DNA from: Nonomuraea sp. NBC_00507
GTDB taxonomy: Bacteria > Actinomycetota > Actinomycetes > Streptosporangiales > Streptosporangiaceae
Assembly: GCF_036013525.1 (NCBI RefSeq)
Contig: NZ_CP107853.1
Coordinates: 3,410,001 to 3,474,000, forward strand
Direction of reading: 5' to 3'
DNA length: 64,000 nucleotides
In this document: one piece after another, positions 43,593 through 53,210 of the stretch
Layout: each line of letters starts with the position of its first letter
How positions within the stretch are numbered: position 1 is the first letter of the stretch
The notes under the pieces: model-generated
What the model was told of the DNA's origin: nothing
What the model saw: only the letters and a program-made list of their open reading frames with translations
Databases searched by the model: none
Position numbers and translations under genes: made by a program

Positions 43593-45104
43593 ATGGCTAA
43601 CATCGATGCGCAGGCATCCGCCCCAGCTGCGGATCCGTCTTCTGGCCCGCCGCCTTTCAGCCCGCCTCCGGGCACAGGTCAACCCCGTGCCGTTTTTGCC
43701 GTGCTGGCGCTGGCGGTGTTCATCTCCACCCTCGATGTGTTCATCGTCAACATCGCCGTCCCGGCCATCCAGACCGACTTCCAGCACTCCACTGTGGCCG
43801 ACGTGTCCTGGGTTTTGAACGCCTATGCGATCGTCTTCGCCGCCCTGCTCGTGCCCGCAGGCAAGCTCGGCGACGTTATCGGCCGGCGACGGGTCTTCGC
43901 CGTTGGCCTGGCCGCGTTCGGCCTGGGTTCAGCCCTGTGCGCAGTCTCGCCGTCCCTTGGCTTCCTCATCGGCGCCCGCGTCCTGCAGGGAGTCGGAGCC
44001 GCCGCGGTCACCCCGACCTCGCTCGGCCTCTTGCTGCCCTCTATCCCACCGCAGCGCCGGGCCGCCGCGATAGGCGCCTGGTCCGCCCTAGGCGCGGTCG
44101 GCGCTGCCTCAGGCCCGTCGTTAGGCGGGCTGCTCACGCAGGTCAGCTGGCACTGGATCTTCATCATCAACGTTCCCCTCGCCGCGATCGCGCTCATCGG
44201 CACATACCGCGTGTTGCCCGAGATCCGCGACCCCGCCCGTCCGCCGCTGCCCGATGGCATCGGCACCCTCGTCCTGGTCGCCGCCGTCTCCCTCGCCGCG
44301 CTCGGCCTGGTCCAAGGCCACTCGTGGAACTGGGATGGGCGAGTCATCGGCTGCTTTGCCGGCACGGTTGTACTCGCCGCCGGGTTCGTCGCGCGCTCCC
44401 GGCGGCACCGCGCCCCGGTCCTGGAACTGGGCATCGTGCGCGTCCCGGCGTTCGCGCTGTCCAGCCTGTCAGCTGCCCTGTTCTATGCCGCGTTCTCGGC
44501 GATGCTGCTCGCCAATGTGCTGTTCCTCACCGGGACCTGGGGCTACTCGGTCCTGCAGGCCGGGTTGGCCCTGACTCCCGGACCCATCGCGGCCGCGATG
44601 TTCGCGCCGTTCGCCGGCAAGCTCGCGCAGCGCATCGGCCCAGGACTCGTCGGCGGTGCGGGCGCCTTGCTGTTCGGAAGCGGATCGGTGATGTGGGTCG
44701 CGCTCATAGGGCTCGAGCCCACCTACTGGTCCCGGTTCTTCCCCGCCATGCTCATCGCCGGTAGCGGAGTGGGCCTCGCGCTGCCCGCGTTCACGATCGC
44801 CGCAACCGCAACTCTGGCGCCGCAGAAGCTGGGCACCGGAATCGGCGCGCAAACCATGTTCCGCCAAATCGGTTCGTCCCTCGGTGTCGCCGCCTTCGTC
44901 GCCATCTTCGGTACCCCCACCGTGTCCACCGTGATCGGCGCCCACAACAACACCCGCTGGTTCATGATCGCTTCGGCGGCTGCCGCCGCCCTTGCCCTCG
45001 CCCTCATCCGACACCGACACCCCGGGTCCCCACCCACGCCAGGCAGCATGGCCGCCACGCCGAACTCGGCCGACGGCTGGACCAGCACCCAACGCGGTGA
45101 ATAA
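43593..45104 (+). CDS. MFS drug exporter, DHA2 (EmrB/QacA) type
   Basis: The 503-residue protein has about 14 membrane segments and the DHA2 signatures: FISTLDVFIVNIAVPAIQTD (motif D1), GKLGDVIGRRRVFAVGLAAF (motif A) and RVLQGVGAAAVTPTSLGLLL (motif B), then ALGAVGAASGPSLGGLLTQV (motif C, typical of exporters). It should pump out a lipophilic compound with proton exchange. It is divergent from hxlR and followed after 31 bases by a metallo-hydrolase, so the trio looks like a drug or metabolite detoxification unit. Confidence 0.9.
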   Translation: MANIDAQASAPAADPSSGPPPFSPPPGTGQPRAVFAVLALAVFISTLDVFIVNIAVPAIQTDFQHSTVADVSWVLNAYAIVFAALLVPAGKLGDVIGRRRVFAVGLAAFGLGSALCAVSPSLGFLIGARVLQGVGAAAVTPTSLGLLLPSIPPQRRAAAIGAWSALGAVGAASGPSLGGLLTQVSWHWIFIINVPLAAIALIGTYRVLPEIRDPARPPLPDGIGTLVLVAAVSLAALGLVQGHSWNWDGRVIGCFAGTVVLAAGFVARSRRHRAPVLELGIVRVPAFALSSLSAALFYAAFSAMLLANVLFLTGTWGYSVLQAGLALTPGPIAAAMFAPFAGKLAQRIGPGLVGGAGALLFGSGSVMWVALIGLEPTYWSRFFPAMLIAGSGVGLALPAFTIAATATLAPQKLGTGIGAQTMFRQIGSSLGVAAFVAIFGTPTVSTVIGAHNNTRWFMIASAAAAALALALIRHRHPGSPPTPGSMAATPNSADGWTSTQRGE

Positions 45105-45135
45105 CGCAATCAGTCAGATTGGACGGAGAAGAGAT

Positions 45136-46803
45136 ATGAACATGGAGATCGCGGCGCTCTCCCAGGTGGCGACCTGGCCGAACGCCGACCGACGCACCAG
45201 AATCGTGCTGGCCAACCAGTTCATGACCACTGGGCTCGATAGGGAAGGGTTCGAGTTCTTCTCAGCCTTATCGGCCCGAGCGCAGGGCGACGGGCTCCTG
45301 CTGGCACTGGCCGGCACCTTCCAGTCCCGTCTCGAAGGCCAGGCCGAGGCGGCGATCGTCAAGCTCGATGCCGCCACCTCACTGGACCTGGGGCTGCCCC
45401 ACTACTTCCGCGGAATCTCCCTGGCCCGCCTGCCCGAGTGCGCCGGCCGCGCGGAGACAGTGGTCGCGGATCTGGAGTTCGTCCTCATGGTCAAGGACCA
45501 GTTCCCGCCGGGTTTCATGCGGCCCGTCCACGCGGCGCTGTCACGTGCGTACGACCTGCTCGGCCGCACTGAGGCGGCTGCGCAGGCACGTGGCCGAGCC
45601 GGCCACCTGATCACCGACTATTGGGCGAATCCCGACGACGGGTTCCGCTTCGCCCACCAGCGCCTGGTCGAATTCGCGCCGGGCGTATACGTAGCGCAGG
45701 GCTATGACTTCTCTGATGTCGGCTTCGTCGTCACCGACAACGGGGTGGTCGCCATCGACGCCGCAAGCACACCCGAGCACGCAGCCGCGGCCCTCCGTGG
45801 ACTACGCCAAATCACCGAGCTGCCTGTCACGCACGTGATCCTCACGCACACCCACTTGGACCACGTCGGGGGACTCGATGCCCTAACGGCCGACGGCGCC
45901 ATGGTAATCGCGCAGGCGAACTTCCCCCACGAACTCGCGCTGCAGAACTTCGGCCCACCGCCGCTCGGATACTACCTTTCACGCGGGCAAAGCCGTCGTG
46001 CCCACGTCACACCCGACCACCTCGTGGACAACGAGGAGAAGCTGACAGTCGGCGGCGTGGACTTCACGCTCATCCCAATCTCTGGAGGAGAAAGCGATGA
46101 CGGGCTGGTCATCCACATCCCGAACCTGGACGTGGCCTTCACCGGCGACATGAACATGCCCTATCTCGGCTCGCCGACCCTCGCAGAAGGCTCCGCTCAG
46201 GGTCTGTTCGAAGCCATGCAGATGGTCATAGACCTACGACCGCGGCAGCTCATCCACGGGCACACCGCGCTGACCGACAACTATACGATCGAGGCCTTCC
46301 CCGGGCTGCTGGCGGCCTTGCGCGACCTGGAACGGATCGTCGCAGCCGGGATCGCAGACGGGCTGACGCTCGTCGAGATCCTGCAGCTCAACCACCTGCC
46401 AGACGTTCTCAAGGACCATCCTGTCTCGGTCATGCCGTACCTGGTCACCCGCGACAACTTCATTCAACGTGTGCACCGCCAGCGGACCGGATACTGGCAC
46501 CGAGGGGGCGAGGGCATTGAGCGCTTCGCGCCCGCGGAACTGGCGGCTGCGCTGAACCTGCTAGCCGGCGAGAGCCCTGCGGCCTTCAATACGGCAGGCC
46601 TCGAACTAGCGCGGCGCGGCGAGCACGCACTGGCACTGCATGTCGTCGACCTGGGGCTCCTTAGCCATCCCGACGATCCCGAACTCGTCGGCCTGCGGCA
46701 AAGCCTGCTGGATTCGCTGGTCGCGCAGAACCAGATGCTCAACCCATTCAAGTTCATGCACTACGCCGCACTTGCCGACCTCGAACTGGCGCCGCCCGAC
46801 TGA
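45136..46803 (+). CDS. Metallo-beta-lactamase-fold hydrolase, alkylsulfatase-like
   Basis: The 555-residue protein has a helical N-terminal part (1–165), then an MBL domain with the metal motif THTHLDHVGG (about residues 236–245), a second ligand region AFTGDMNMPYL and RQLIHGHTAL. A C-terminal helical part (SPAAFNTAGLELARRGEHAL) resembles the dimerisation domain of linear alkylsulfatases. It would hydrolyse a sulfate, phosphate or lactone ester. There is no signal peptide. It lies in an operon behind the MFS exporter. Confidence 0.82.
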   Translation: MNMEIAALSQVATWPNADRRTRIVLANQFMTTGLDREGFEFFSALSARAQGDGLLLALAGTFQSRLEGQAEAAIVKLDAATSLDLGLPHYFRGISLARLPECAGRAETVVADLEFVLMVKDQFPPGFMRPVHAALSRAYDLLGRTEAAAQARGRAGHLITDYWANPDDGFRFAHQRLVEFAPGVYVAQGYDFSDVGFVVTDNGVVAIDAASTPEHAAAALRGLRQITELPVTHVILTHTHLDHVGGLDALTADGAMVIAQANFPHELALQNFGPPPLGYYLSRGQSRRAHVTPDHLVDNEEKLTVGGVDFTLIPISGGESDDGLVIHIPNLDVAFTGDMNMPYLGSPTLAEGSAQGLFEAMQMVIDLRPRQLIHGHTALTDNYTIEAFPGLLAALRDLERIVAAGIADGLTLVEILQLNHLPDVLKDHPVSVMPYLVTRDNFIQRVHRQRTGYWHRGGEGIERFAPAELAAALNLLAGESPAAFNTAGLELARRGEHALALHVVDLGLLSHPDDPELVGLRQSLLDSLVAQNQMLNPFKFMHYAALADLELAPPD

Positions 46804-46899
46804 TCCTTGTCGCTCGGCCCTCCGGAACGCGGCCGCCATAGAAATCGAAGGCCGTCGGCCGACGTAGCTGGTCGGGCGAGATCGCCGAGCGGGGGCCTA

Positions 46900-47094
46900 T
46901 CAGCGGTGCATCCGTTGGGGACCCAGGTCGCGGGTGGTGTGCGCGAGGGCACGGATCACGGCGTCTTCCGTCTCGGCACGCCCGACCAGGGCGTACGGGA
47001 GGGCGTCCATGTCACGGACCGGCAGGTAGACGACGTCCGGCCGGATCAAGTACGGGAACAGGCGGCGACGGTGATGGTCGCGTTCGTCGGTCAC
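46900..47094 (-). pseudogene. LysR regulator C-terminal fragment
   Basis: This 64-codon piece reads IRPDVVYLPVRDMDALPYAL / VGRAETEDAVIRALAHT, the last strand and helix of a LysR effector domain. The DNA-binding part is absent. It abuts another gene fragment. Confidence 0.6.
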
Positions 47095-47327
47095 ATCCGG
47101 CGCCCCTTGGGGCGGATCTTGATGTGGCGCATGTCGGTCACCGCGAGCTGCAAGATCTCATGCGGATGCCCGTGCGTCTCCAGCGCGGCCATCGCGCCAA
47201 GCGCCGCCTCGTCCTGGCCGTCGTCCGGACCTGCCGGCACCTGGCAGCGAAAGGTGAAAGCCGTCACGCTCTGATCGTGGGTGAACGTCCCGGACGCCAT
47301 CAACGAGAAGGCCACGGGACTGCTCAC
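47091..47327 (-). pseudogene. DUF6204-like protein, N-terminus lost
   Basis: The frame has SGTFTHDQSVTAFTFRCQVP, then EAALGAMAALETHGHPHEIL and VTDMRHIKIRPKGRR, which matches the C-terminal two thirds of DUF6204 proteins (about 120 residues). The normal start is missing; the ATG/GTG codons present give no family N-terminus. It overlaps the LysR fragment by four bases. Confidence 0.6.
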
Positions 47328-47358
47328 CTCACGCAGTTACCGTTCTCCGTGTGATCAG

Positions 47359-49959
47359 TCAAGGCAGAATCTCGACGTACCCGTCGGTTCCGTGCACGCG
47401 GATCCGCTGCCCATCGCGGATCAGTCGGGTGGCGTCGACCACACCGACGACGGCCGGCAATCCGTACTCGCGTGCGATCACTGCCCCGTGAGTCATCAAT
47501 CCTCCGACCTCCGTCACTAAGCCTGCGATGGCGACGAAGACGGGCGTCCAGCTGGGGTCCGTGTGGGCCGTGACGAGGATGTCGCCCGGTTCGAGGTCGG
47601 CCCGTGCCATGTCCAGGATGACGCGGGCCCGGCCTTCGACGGTCCCGGCGGAGACCGGTAGGCCGATCAGCGCGCCGGCCGGCGTATCGTCGCGTCGGTA
47701 CGTCCCAGAGATGGCCTCGCCATCGGACGTGAGCACCCGGGGCGGCGTGAGTGCTTGATATGACCTGAACGCGTCCTTGCGCCGGCCGATGAGCTGGTCA
47801 TCCACGCGGTTCGTGCGCACGACGTCGTGGAGCTCCTGGAACGTGAGGTAGAAGATGTCTTCCTTCTCACGAAGTACGTGGGCCTGCACGAGGCGCTCGG
47901 CTTCCTCCAACAAGGCCTGCTTGTACACGAAGTAGCGGCTGACCATGCCGTACTTCGGATACTCCCGGTATCCGATGAAGGTCCGGACTCGGTCGATCAT
48001 CCGCTTCGTCTCTTCGGCCTTGCGCTGCCCGTCCGGCAGGGCACGCAAGCGCTCCAGCAGCTCCTGCTCCTTCTTCCATGCCTCCTGCCGCCCTTGCTCG
48101 AAGCGCCGCTCGCCGGCTCCCAGCTCGAAGTTCTTGATGTTGCCGAGGATCATGGGCACGAGCGTGGAGGGGCGTTCACTCCAACGCGGCCGCGTGATGT
48201 CGATCTCGCCGACGCAGCGCATGCCGTACTTGTCGAGCCAGGCCTCGATGGCGTCTCGCGCTTCCCGCCCGCCCGCGAGCTTGGGCAGCTCGTCCAGGAA
48301 ACCCTCGTCCTCGATGTGCTGCAGAAACGCCACCACGTCCGGATACGGTCGGATCACGTCAGCGACGCCCAGGAGCGCCAGCCCCATTTCTGACGTGACG
48401 TTGTGGGGCACGGACTGCGTGAGCGTGTCCGCCGCGTTCTTCTCGCCCAGCCACGCCTCCAGCTGCTCGTTGAGCCACCACGTGGCCTCCATCGCCGACA
48501 TGAACACCTGATGGCTCTGCGGATCGAACAAGATCCGCCTCAGCTCCTGAATGTCCGCCCGAATGAAGTCGAGCAGCGCCTCTCCTGACTTCGTCCGGAT
48601 GTCGCGCTCCGACGCGGCGATGGATGCCTCGCTGCGCCCGATCAGCTCGGTGACGATGGCCGGATCGGTCTGGATAGGGGCGGCTGGCGCGCCGCCAACC
48701 AGTGGCCCGGGGGGACCCTCGTCAGGGAGCGGCCGGATGAAGCCGTCACGATCGAGGACGGTCTGCAGCGCGTCTGCGATCAGCGGATCGGATCTCCCCA
48801 CGAGCTCCAGGAAGCCGGCGCGGCTTGTCGGCGAGGCCAGCCTCTGGGTGACGTCGACGAACAGGCGGCCGCCGGCCTCGGCTATGGGCGCGGGGGTCGT
48901 CATCTGCCAGAAGGAGAGCCCCAGGGGCTTCATCGCGTCGGTCATCATCTGCTGATGGCCGACGGAGATATAGACGTGGTTCTCCCGGTCGCTGGACTCG
49001 GGGATGGGGAACAGCGTGGTGATCGGCCGGCTCTGGACGATCTGGAAGCTGTCGTCGACCAGGCACCATTCGATGTCCTGGGGGCGGCCGAAGTGCGCTT
49101 CGATCCGCCGGCCGAGCTGCGCGAGCCGCACGACCTGCGCATCCGTCAGCGCCGGCTGCTCCTGCTGCTCCGGGTCGATCGCCTGTTTCTGCGTCCCGCC
49201 CGCCGGCGAGGCGTGGATGGCGAGTTGCTTGGCGCCGACCGCCTTGGCGACGACCTCGCCGTCGCGCACCTTGTAGACGTCCGCGTTCACCAGGCCGGAG
49301 ACCAGGGCCTCGCCGAGGCCGAAGCCGGCTTCTATGGAGGCGACCCTTCGGTTGGACGTGACGGGGTCGGCTGTGAACAGGATGCCGGCCGCCTGCGGGA
49401 AGACCATCTGCTGCACGACCACGGCCATGTGGACCGTACGGTGGTCGATGCCGTTCCGCTGGCGGTAGGTCACGGCCCGCTCGGTGAACAGCGAGGCCCA
49501 GCATCGGCTGACGTACTGGAGGATCGCGGCCGGGCCCACGACGTTCAGGTACGTGTCCTGCTGGCCGGCGAAGGAGGCCGTCGGCAAGTCCTCTGCCGTC
49601 GCGCTGGATCGGACGGCGTAGGCGGCTTGCTCGCCGAGCTGGGCGAGAGCGCGGGTGATCGCCGCCGCGAGATCGCCCGGGATGGCGACCCCTTCGAGGG
49701 CCCGGCGGATCTCCGCGCTGAGCGTGCGGATCGCCTCCCGGTCGTCCGGGTTCAGGCGCGACAGCTGATCGAGCCGATCGTCGATCGACGGCGCTTCCGC
49801 CATGATCCGCCGGAAGGCATCCGTCGTCACGCAAAAGCCGGCCGGCACGCGGATGCCGTCGATCCGCGACAGCACGCCCAGGTGCGCGCCCTTTCCGCCA
49901 ACGACCGCGACCTGCGTTTCGTCAACCTCTTGAAGACCCAACACGTACTGCTCGATCAT
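47359..49959 (-). CDS. rph: Rifampin phosphotransferase
   Basis: The 866-residue protein has the three domains of RPH enzymes. The first is an ATP-grasp part (VVGGKGAHLGVLSRIDGIRV, YAVRSSATAEDLPTASFAGQ, IEAGFGLGEALVSGLVNADV, DIEWCLVDDSFQIVQSRPIT). The second is the rifampin-binding part (about 325–755). The third is a swivelling His domain with GLMTHGAVIAREYGLPAVVG, whose His824 is the phosphate carrier. It inactivates rifamycins by transferring the beta-phosphate of ATP to the drug. Length and order match Listeria and actinomycete RPH. I chose the ATG at 49959 (GGAGGG before it). A rifamycin-associated element lies 142 bp upstream, so the gene is probably inducible. Confidence 0.92.
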   Translation of the reverse strand: MIEQYVLGLQEVDETQVAVVGGKGAHLGVLSRIDGIRVPAGFCVTTDAFRRIMAEAPSIDDRLDQLSRLNPDDREAIRTLSAEIRRALEGVAIPGDLAAAITRALAQLGEQAAYAVRSSATAEDLPTASFAGQQDTYLNVVGPAAILQYVSRCWASLFTERAVTYRQRNGIDHRTVHMAVVVQQMVFPQAAGILFTADPVTSNRRVASIEAGFGLGEALVSGLVNADVYKVRDGEVVAKAVGAKQLAIHASPAGGTQKQAIDPEQQEQPALTDAQVVRLAQLGRRIEAHFGRPQDIEWCLVDDSFQIVQSRPITTLFPIPESSDRENHVYISVGHQQMMTDAMKPLGLSFWQMTTPAPIAEAGGRLFVDVTQRLASPTSRAGFLELVGRSDPLIADALQTVLDRDGFIRPLPDEGPPGPLVGGAPAAPIQTDPAIVTELIGRSEASIAASERDIRTKSGEALLDFIRADIQELRRILFDPQSHQVFMSAMEATWWLNEQLEAWLGEKNAADTLTQSVPHNVTSEMGLALLGVADVIRPYPDVVAFLQHIEDEGFLDELPKLAGGREARDAIEAWLDKYGMRCVGEIDITRPRWSERPSTLVPMILGNIKNFELGAGERRFEQGRQEAWKKEQELLERLRALPDGQRKAEETKRMIDRVRTFIGYREYPKYGMVSRYFVYKQALLEEAERLVQAHVLREKEDIFYLTFQELHDVVRTNRVDDQLIGRRKDAFRSYQALTPPRVLTSDGEAISGTYRRDDTPAGALIGLPVSAGTVEGRARVILDMARADLEPGDILVTAHTDPSWTPVFVAIAGLVTEVGGLMTHGAVIAREYGLPAVVGVVDATRLIRDGQRIRVHGTDGYVEILP

Positions 49960-50100
49960 CGCGATCCCTCCGAGGCAGCCGCGCTCCGTTGCCCTGCATC
50001 GGCCGGTCGAATCACCGGCGTCTCGAGAACAACGCACGCACGTCGTGCCCCCATGTCTTCGTCCGTTGTTGGTCCGGCCGACGATTCTGCAGCACGACCC

Positions 50101-50119
50101 GGGTCTTGCGGCAAGCCCC
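50101..50119. promoter_or_regulatory. Rifamycin-associated element (RAE)
   Basis: The 19-bp inverted repeat GGGTCTTGCGGCAAGCCCC has one mismatch between its arms. From memory, the RAE known upstream of actinomycete rifampin-inactivation genes has the form GGGGCTTGCGGCAAGCCCC, so this copy differs at one position. It lies 142 bp before the rph start. Confidence 0.82.
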
Positions 50120-50136
50120 CCAGTCCGCTATACGGT

Positions 50137-50171
50137 AAAAATGGCAAGGAGTGAGATCTCCTGCCTTGCCA
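50137..50171 (-). terminator. Terminator of the thyA–dfrA operon
   Basis: Read leftward, TGGCAAGG…CCTTGCCA (50171–50164 and 50149–50142) forms an 8-bp stem, extended by CTCC/GGAG, and is followed by TTTTT (50141–50137). It insulates the RAE/rph region from dfrA transcripts. Confidence 0.8.
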
Positions 50172-50345
50172 TCCGGGTCGTCCGCTGCGGACTGACGCCC
50201 TTCTCGTGAAGCGGCGGCGCGCCGCGTACGGGGTACACGTCGTTGGCCCAAGAGGGTTCGCGACCACACGCTCCACAACAGGGTCTTCGTGTGGCGCGGG
50301 GGCGGCGGGCGCAGCTGAGAAGTTGATCAGGGGTGTGGTTGACCC

Positions 50346-50849
50346 TTACCGCGTGTATCTGCGGATGCGGTAGCACAGTCCGGACGTCGAGGACTGCCAG
50401 CCTCTGTCCTCGGCGACTTTCCACGTCGGGTCCGGTATCGGGGCGTAGGTGTCGCCGTCCACCGTCGTGTCGACTTCAGTCACCCAGAGCGTCGTGGCAT
50501 AGGGCAGGGCCGCACGGTAAATTTCTCCGCCGCCGATCACCCATGCCGCAGCAGAGGCGGCCGGCTCCAACGGCTCGGTTGCGAGTTCCAGGGCTTTGGC
50601 GATGGACCCGGCACGTTCGGCGCCTTCGGCCGCCCAATGCGGATCGCGAGTCACCACGATGTTGCGCCTGCCGGATAGCGGGCGGAATCGTGAAGGCAGT
50701 GAATCCCACGTTTTGCGTCCCATCACCACTGGATGGCCGAGGGTGGTCGCCTTGAAATGCGCCATGTCCTCAGGCAGTCGCCACGGAATCGCGTTATCCG
50801 CGCCGATCACGCCATCGAGGGTCTGCGCCCAGATCAGCCCGACGTTCAC
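50346..50849 (-). CDS. folA: Dihydrofolate reductase
   Basis: The 167-residue protein has [20 protein letters not shown] and [20 protein letters not shown], then [20 protein letters not shown] and [15 protein letters not shown], the full DHFR core with the catalytic acid in LPED. It regenerates tetrahydrofolate, which the upstream thymidylate synthase consumes. Its GTG overlaps the thyA stop (GTGA). Confidence 0.93.
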   Translation of the reverse strand: MNVGLIWAQTLDGVIGADNAIPWRLPEDMAHFKATTLGHPVVMGRKTWDSLPSRFRPLSGRRNIVVTRDPHWAAEGAERAGSIAKALELATEPLEPAASAAAWVIGGGEIYRAALPYATTLWVTEVDTTVDGDTYAPIPDPTWKVAEDRGWQSSTSGLCYRIRRYTR

Positions 50850-51643
50850 ACCGCCACCGGGGCTTTGATGGCCGGGTGGTGCTGGTAGCCGAGCACTTCC
50901 ACATCGGAGTAGGCGTAGTCGAAAAGCGAGTCGGCTCGGCGCAGACGCAGCTCGGGGAACTCGAACGGCGTACGCGAGAGCTGCTCGGTCACCTGCTTGA
51001 CGTGGTTGTCGTAGATGTGGCAGTCGCCGCCGGTCCAGATGAAGTCGCCCGGCTCGAGGTCGGCCTGCTGCGCCATCATGTGCGTGAGCAGGGCGTAGCT
51101 GGCGATGTTGAACGGCACGCCGAGGAATAGGTCCGCGCTGCGCTGGTACAGCTGGCAGGAGAGCTTCCCGTCGGCGACGTAGAACTGGAAGAAGGCGTGA
51201 CAGGGCGCGAGTGCCATCTTGGGCAGCTCGGCGACGTTCCAGGCGGAGACGATCATCCGGCGGGAGTCCGGGTCGCGGCGCAGAGTGTCGAGAACATCGC
51301 TGATCTGGTCGATGTGCCTGCCGTCCGGGGTGGGCCAGGCGCGCCACTGCACGCCGTAGACCGGGCCGAGGTCGCCGTTCGCGTCGGCCCATTCGTCCCA
51401 GATGGTGACGCCGTGTTCATGCAGCCAGGCGACGTTCGAGTCGCCGCGCAGGAACCACAACAGCTCGTACACGATGGACCTGAGGTGCACCTTTTTGGTG
51501 GTGACCAGCGGGAACCCCTGTGAGAGGTCGTAGCGTAGTTGGTGCCCGAAGACACTTCGGGTGCCGGTGCCTGTCCGATCGGCTTTGGTCGTCCCAGAGG
51601 TGAGTACCAGCCGCAACAGATCTTCATACTGAGTGTCCACCAC
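50846..51643 (-). CDS. thyA: Thymidylate synthase
   Basis: The 265-residue protein is a classical Thy[41 protein letters not shown], the active-site Cys in [20 protein letters not shown] and [20 protein letters not shown]. It methylates dUMP with methylene-THF, giving dTMP and dihydrofolate. It is coupled to folA, and the pair ends at the terminator at 50137–50171. Confidence 0.94.
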   Translation of the reverse strand: MVDTQYEDLLRLVLTSGTTKADRTGTGTRSVFGHQLRYDLSQGFPLVTTKKVHLRSIVYELLWFLRGDSNVAWLHEHGVTIWDEWADANGDLGPVYGVQWRAWPTPDGRHIDQISDVLDTLRRDPDSRRMIVSAWNVAELPKMALAPCHAFFQFYVADGKLSCQLYQRSADLFLGVPFNIASYALLTHMMAQQADLEPGDFIWTGGDCHIYDNHVKQVTEQLSRTPFEFPELRLRRADSLFDYAYSDVEVLGYQHHPAIKAPVAV

Positions 51644-51929
51644 GGCCGTCGAGTCTAGTGGCCATCCACAAGCGGGTATGCGCCGACATCCACGTCCGTC
51701 GCGCTCAGCGTGCGAAGCCGATCGACCTCCGCGATGTGAACGTCCCCTGGGCAGGGGCGGAGGGCGAGATGTCGGTAGCCGCGCTCCAGAAGCGTTCCAG
51801 TTTTAGGGAATAGGGAAAGGCATCTGGGCTCTTCTCCGAGGGAATGGAAGGCTCAACTGGCCCGCGCAGGACGCCGAGACGCTGCCGGACGTTGACCGGC
51901 CGTCTATAGGAGCCCTATTCTCGCCCGAC

Positions 51930-52679
51930 GTGAAGCTTCTTAAGATCGCGGCGTTCGCCTGCGCCCTCATCACTCCCTTAGCCGGAACGGCGTCCGCGAA
52001 CGCCTCGGCATTTCCGGTGAAAAACCCCGTCCTCACCAAGAACGCGCTGTACGAGGCGGGCCCGCTGCCGCCGACGACATGCGACGAACTGCCGATTGAG
52101 CCGCACAACTCCGGGCAGGCCCGCGCCTACATTGACGAGGTCATCCGCTGTCTGGAGAACACGTGGGGGCCGTATCTGAAAAAGGCCGGCCTGCCGTATG
52201 AGCCGGTCAAGGTTCGGTACGTGAAGCGCCTGCCCAAGAACTACTGCGGTTCCGACGAGGAAGGCAGCCGGGATTCCGAGGTGTGGTATTGCGACTGGGA
52301 CCGCACCCTGTCCTTCAAACTCGGCCATTCCTGGCTGGCGTCCCCGTCCGACCTCCTGCTCTTCAACAAGGCCGCGCTGATGTACGGCTACCACGTGCAG
52401 AAGCTGACCGGCCTTTACGACGCCGGCGAAGACCTCAGGGCCGGCAGCAAGGCCGAGCATCAGGAGCAGGACCGGCGCATGTACCTGCAGATCGAATGTC
52501 TGGGTGGCGCCTTCATCCAGAGCGTCTGGCCGATCAAGGGCAGGACCACCGAGGATTGGAACAAGGTCCTGGGATACGTCTGGGACGACAACGTCAAGCA
52601 TTGGATCCGGGCCGGTTTCCGCACCGGCGACCCGGGATCCTGCAACACATGGGTGGCGTCCTCGTCGAAGGTGGCTTAG
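51930..52679 (+). CDS. Secreted zinc-metallopeptidase-like protein with degenerate HExxH
   Basis: The 249-residue protein starts at a GTG with a signal peptide (KLLKIAAFACALITPLAGTA). The mature part follows the neutral zinc metallopeptidase (YpfJ-type) plan: YIDEVIRCLENTWGPYLKKA, then NYCGSDEEGSRDSEVWYCDW, a helix NKAALMYGYHVQKLTGLYDA and DRRMYLQIECLGGAFIQSVW. In active relatives the helix carries H-E-x-G-H-H; here the first His and the Glu are replaced (L-M-Y-G-Y-H). The fold is kept but catalysis is likely lost. Four cysteines could form disulfides. Confidence 0.75.
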   Translation: MKLLKIAAFACALITPLAGTASANASAFPVKNPVLTKNALYEAGPLPPTTCDELPIEPHNSGQARAYIDEVIRCLENTWGPYLKKAGLPYEPVKVRYVKRLPKNYCGSDEEGSRDSEVWYCDWDRTLSFKLGHSWLASPSDLLLFNKAALMYGYHVQKLTGLYDAGEDLRAGSKAEHQEQDRRMYLQIECLGGAFIQSVWPIKGRTTEDWNKVLGYVWDDNVKHWIRAGFRTGDPGSCNTWVASSSKVA

Positions 52680-52719
52680 AGCTGCTTACGCACTGAGGTG
52701 AGGCGTCGCCGGCAGATGA

Positions 52720-52785
52720 GGGTGCGGGATCTTGTCGTTTCAGGAGTTTCCGAATCGGGTTCGTCCTGGGTTGGGGAGCCGCGGA
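52720..52785 (+). repeat. GGGATCTCGTCGTTTCAGG repeat, copy 3
   Basis: GCGGGATCTTGTCGTTTCAG, GAGTTTCCGAATCGGGTTCG and TCCTGGGTTGGGG match copies at 38.4 and 40.0 kb. It lies just before the padR gene. Confidence 0.75.
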
Positions 52786-52853
52786 GCAGGTGTCCGTCGA
52801 ACACTACGTCCCGGCGTTGCACTATAGGAAGATTGTCGGTATATATCGATCGC

Positions 52854-53210
52854 ATGAAGAACAGGTCGATGCAGGAGCCGACGTTCCTGATCCTCACGGC
52901 CCTGGCGGCCGGGCCGCAGCACGGCTACGGCATCATCACCGACGTCCTGAAGATCTCCGGTGAGCGGGTGCGGCTGCGCGCCGGCACCTTGTACGCCGCG
53001 CTCGACCGGCTCCAGGACGAGCAGTTGATTGAGACCGACCGCGAGGAGGTCGTGGGCGGCCGGGCCCGGCGTTACTACCGGCTCACCATCGAGGGCGCGG
53101 CCCGGCTGTCGGCCGAGGCCGAACGACTGCGCCGGAACGCCGACACCGCCACCGCGCGGCTGCGCCGCAGCCCGGCCGCTGCGCAGCCGTCCCTCGGCGG
53201 CGCCTCGTGA
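52854..53210 (+). CDS. PadR-family regulator
   Basis: The 118-residue protein has the PadR winged helix: QEPTFLILTALAAGPQHGYG, ITDVLKISGERVRLRAGTLY and AALDRLQDEQLIETDREEVV. The chosen ATG (52854) starts right before the domain; earlier codons run through an intergenic repeat. TATATATCGAT just upstream is a plausible operator. It is coupled (GTGA) to the next gene, a membrane protein it probably controls. Confidence 0.85.
   Translation: MKNRSMQEPTFLILTALAAGPQHGYGIITDVLKISGERVRLRAGTLYAALDRLQDEQLIETDREEVVGGRARRYYRLTIEGAARLSAEAERLRRNADTATARLRRSPAAAQPSLGGAS

Noticed and set aside
48955..50154. 399-residue frame opposite rph
   Set aside because: It is a shadow of rph and runs across the RAE and terminator; no domain seen.
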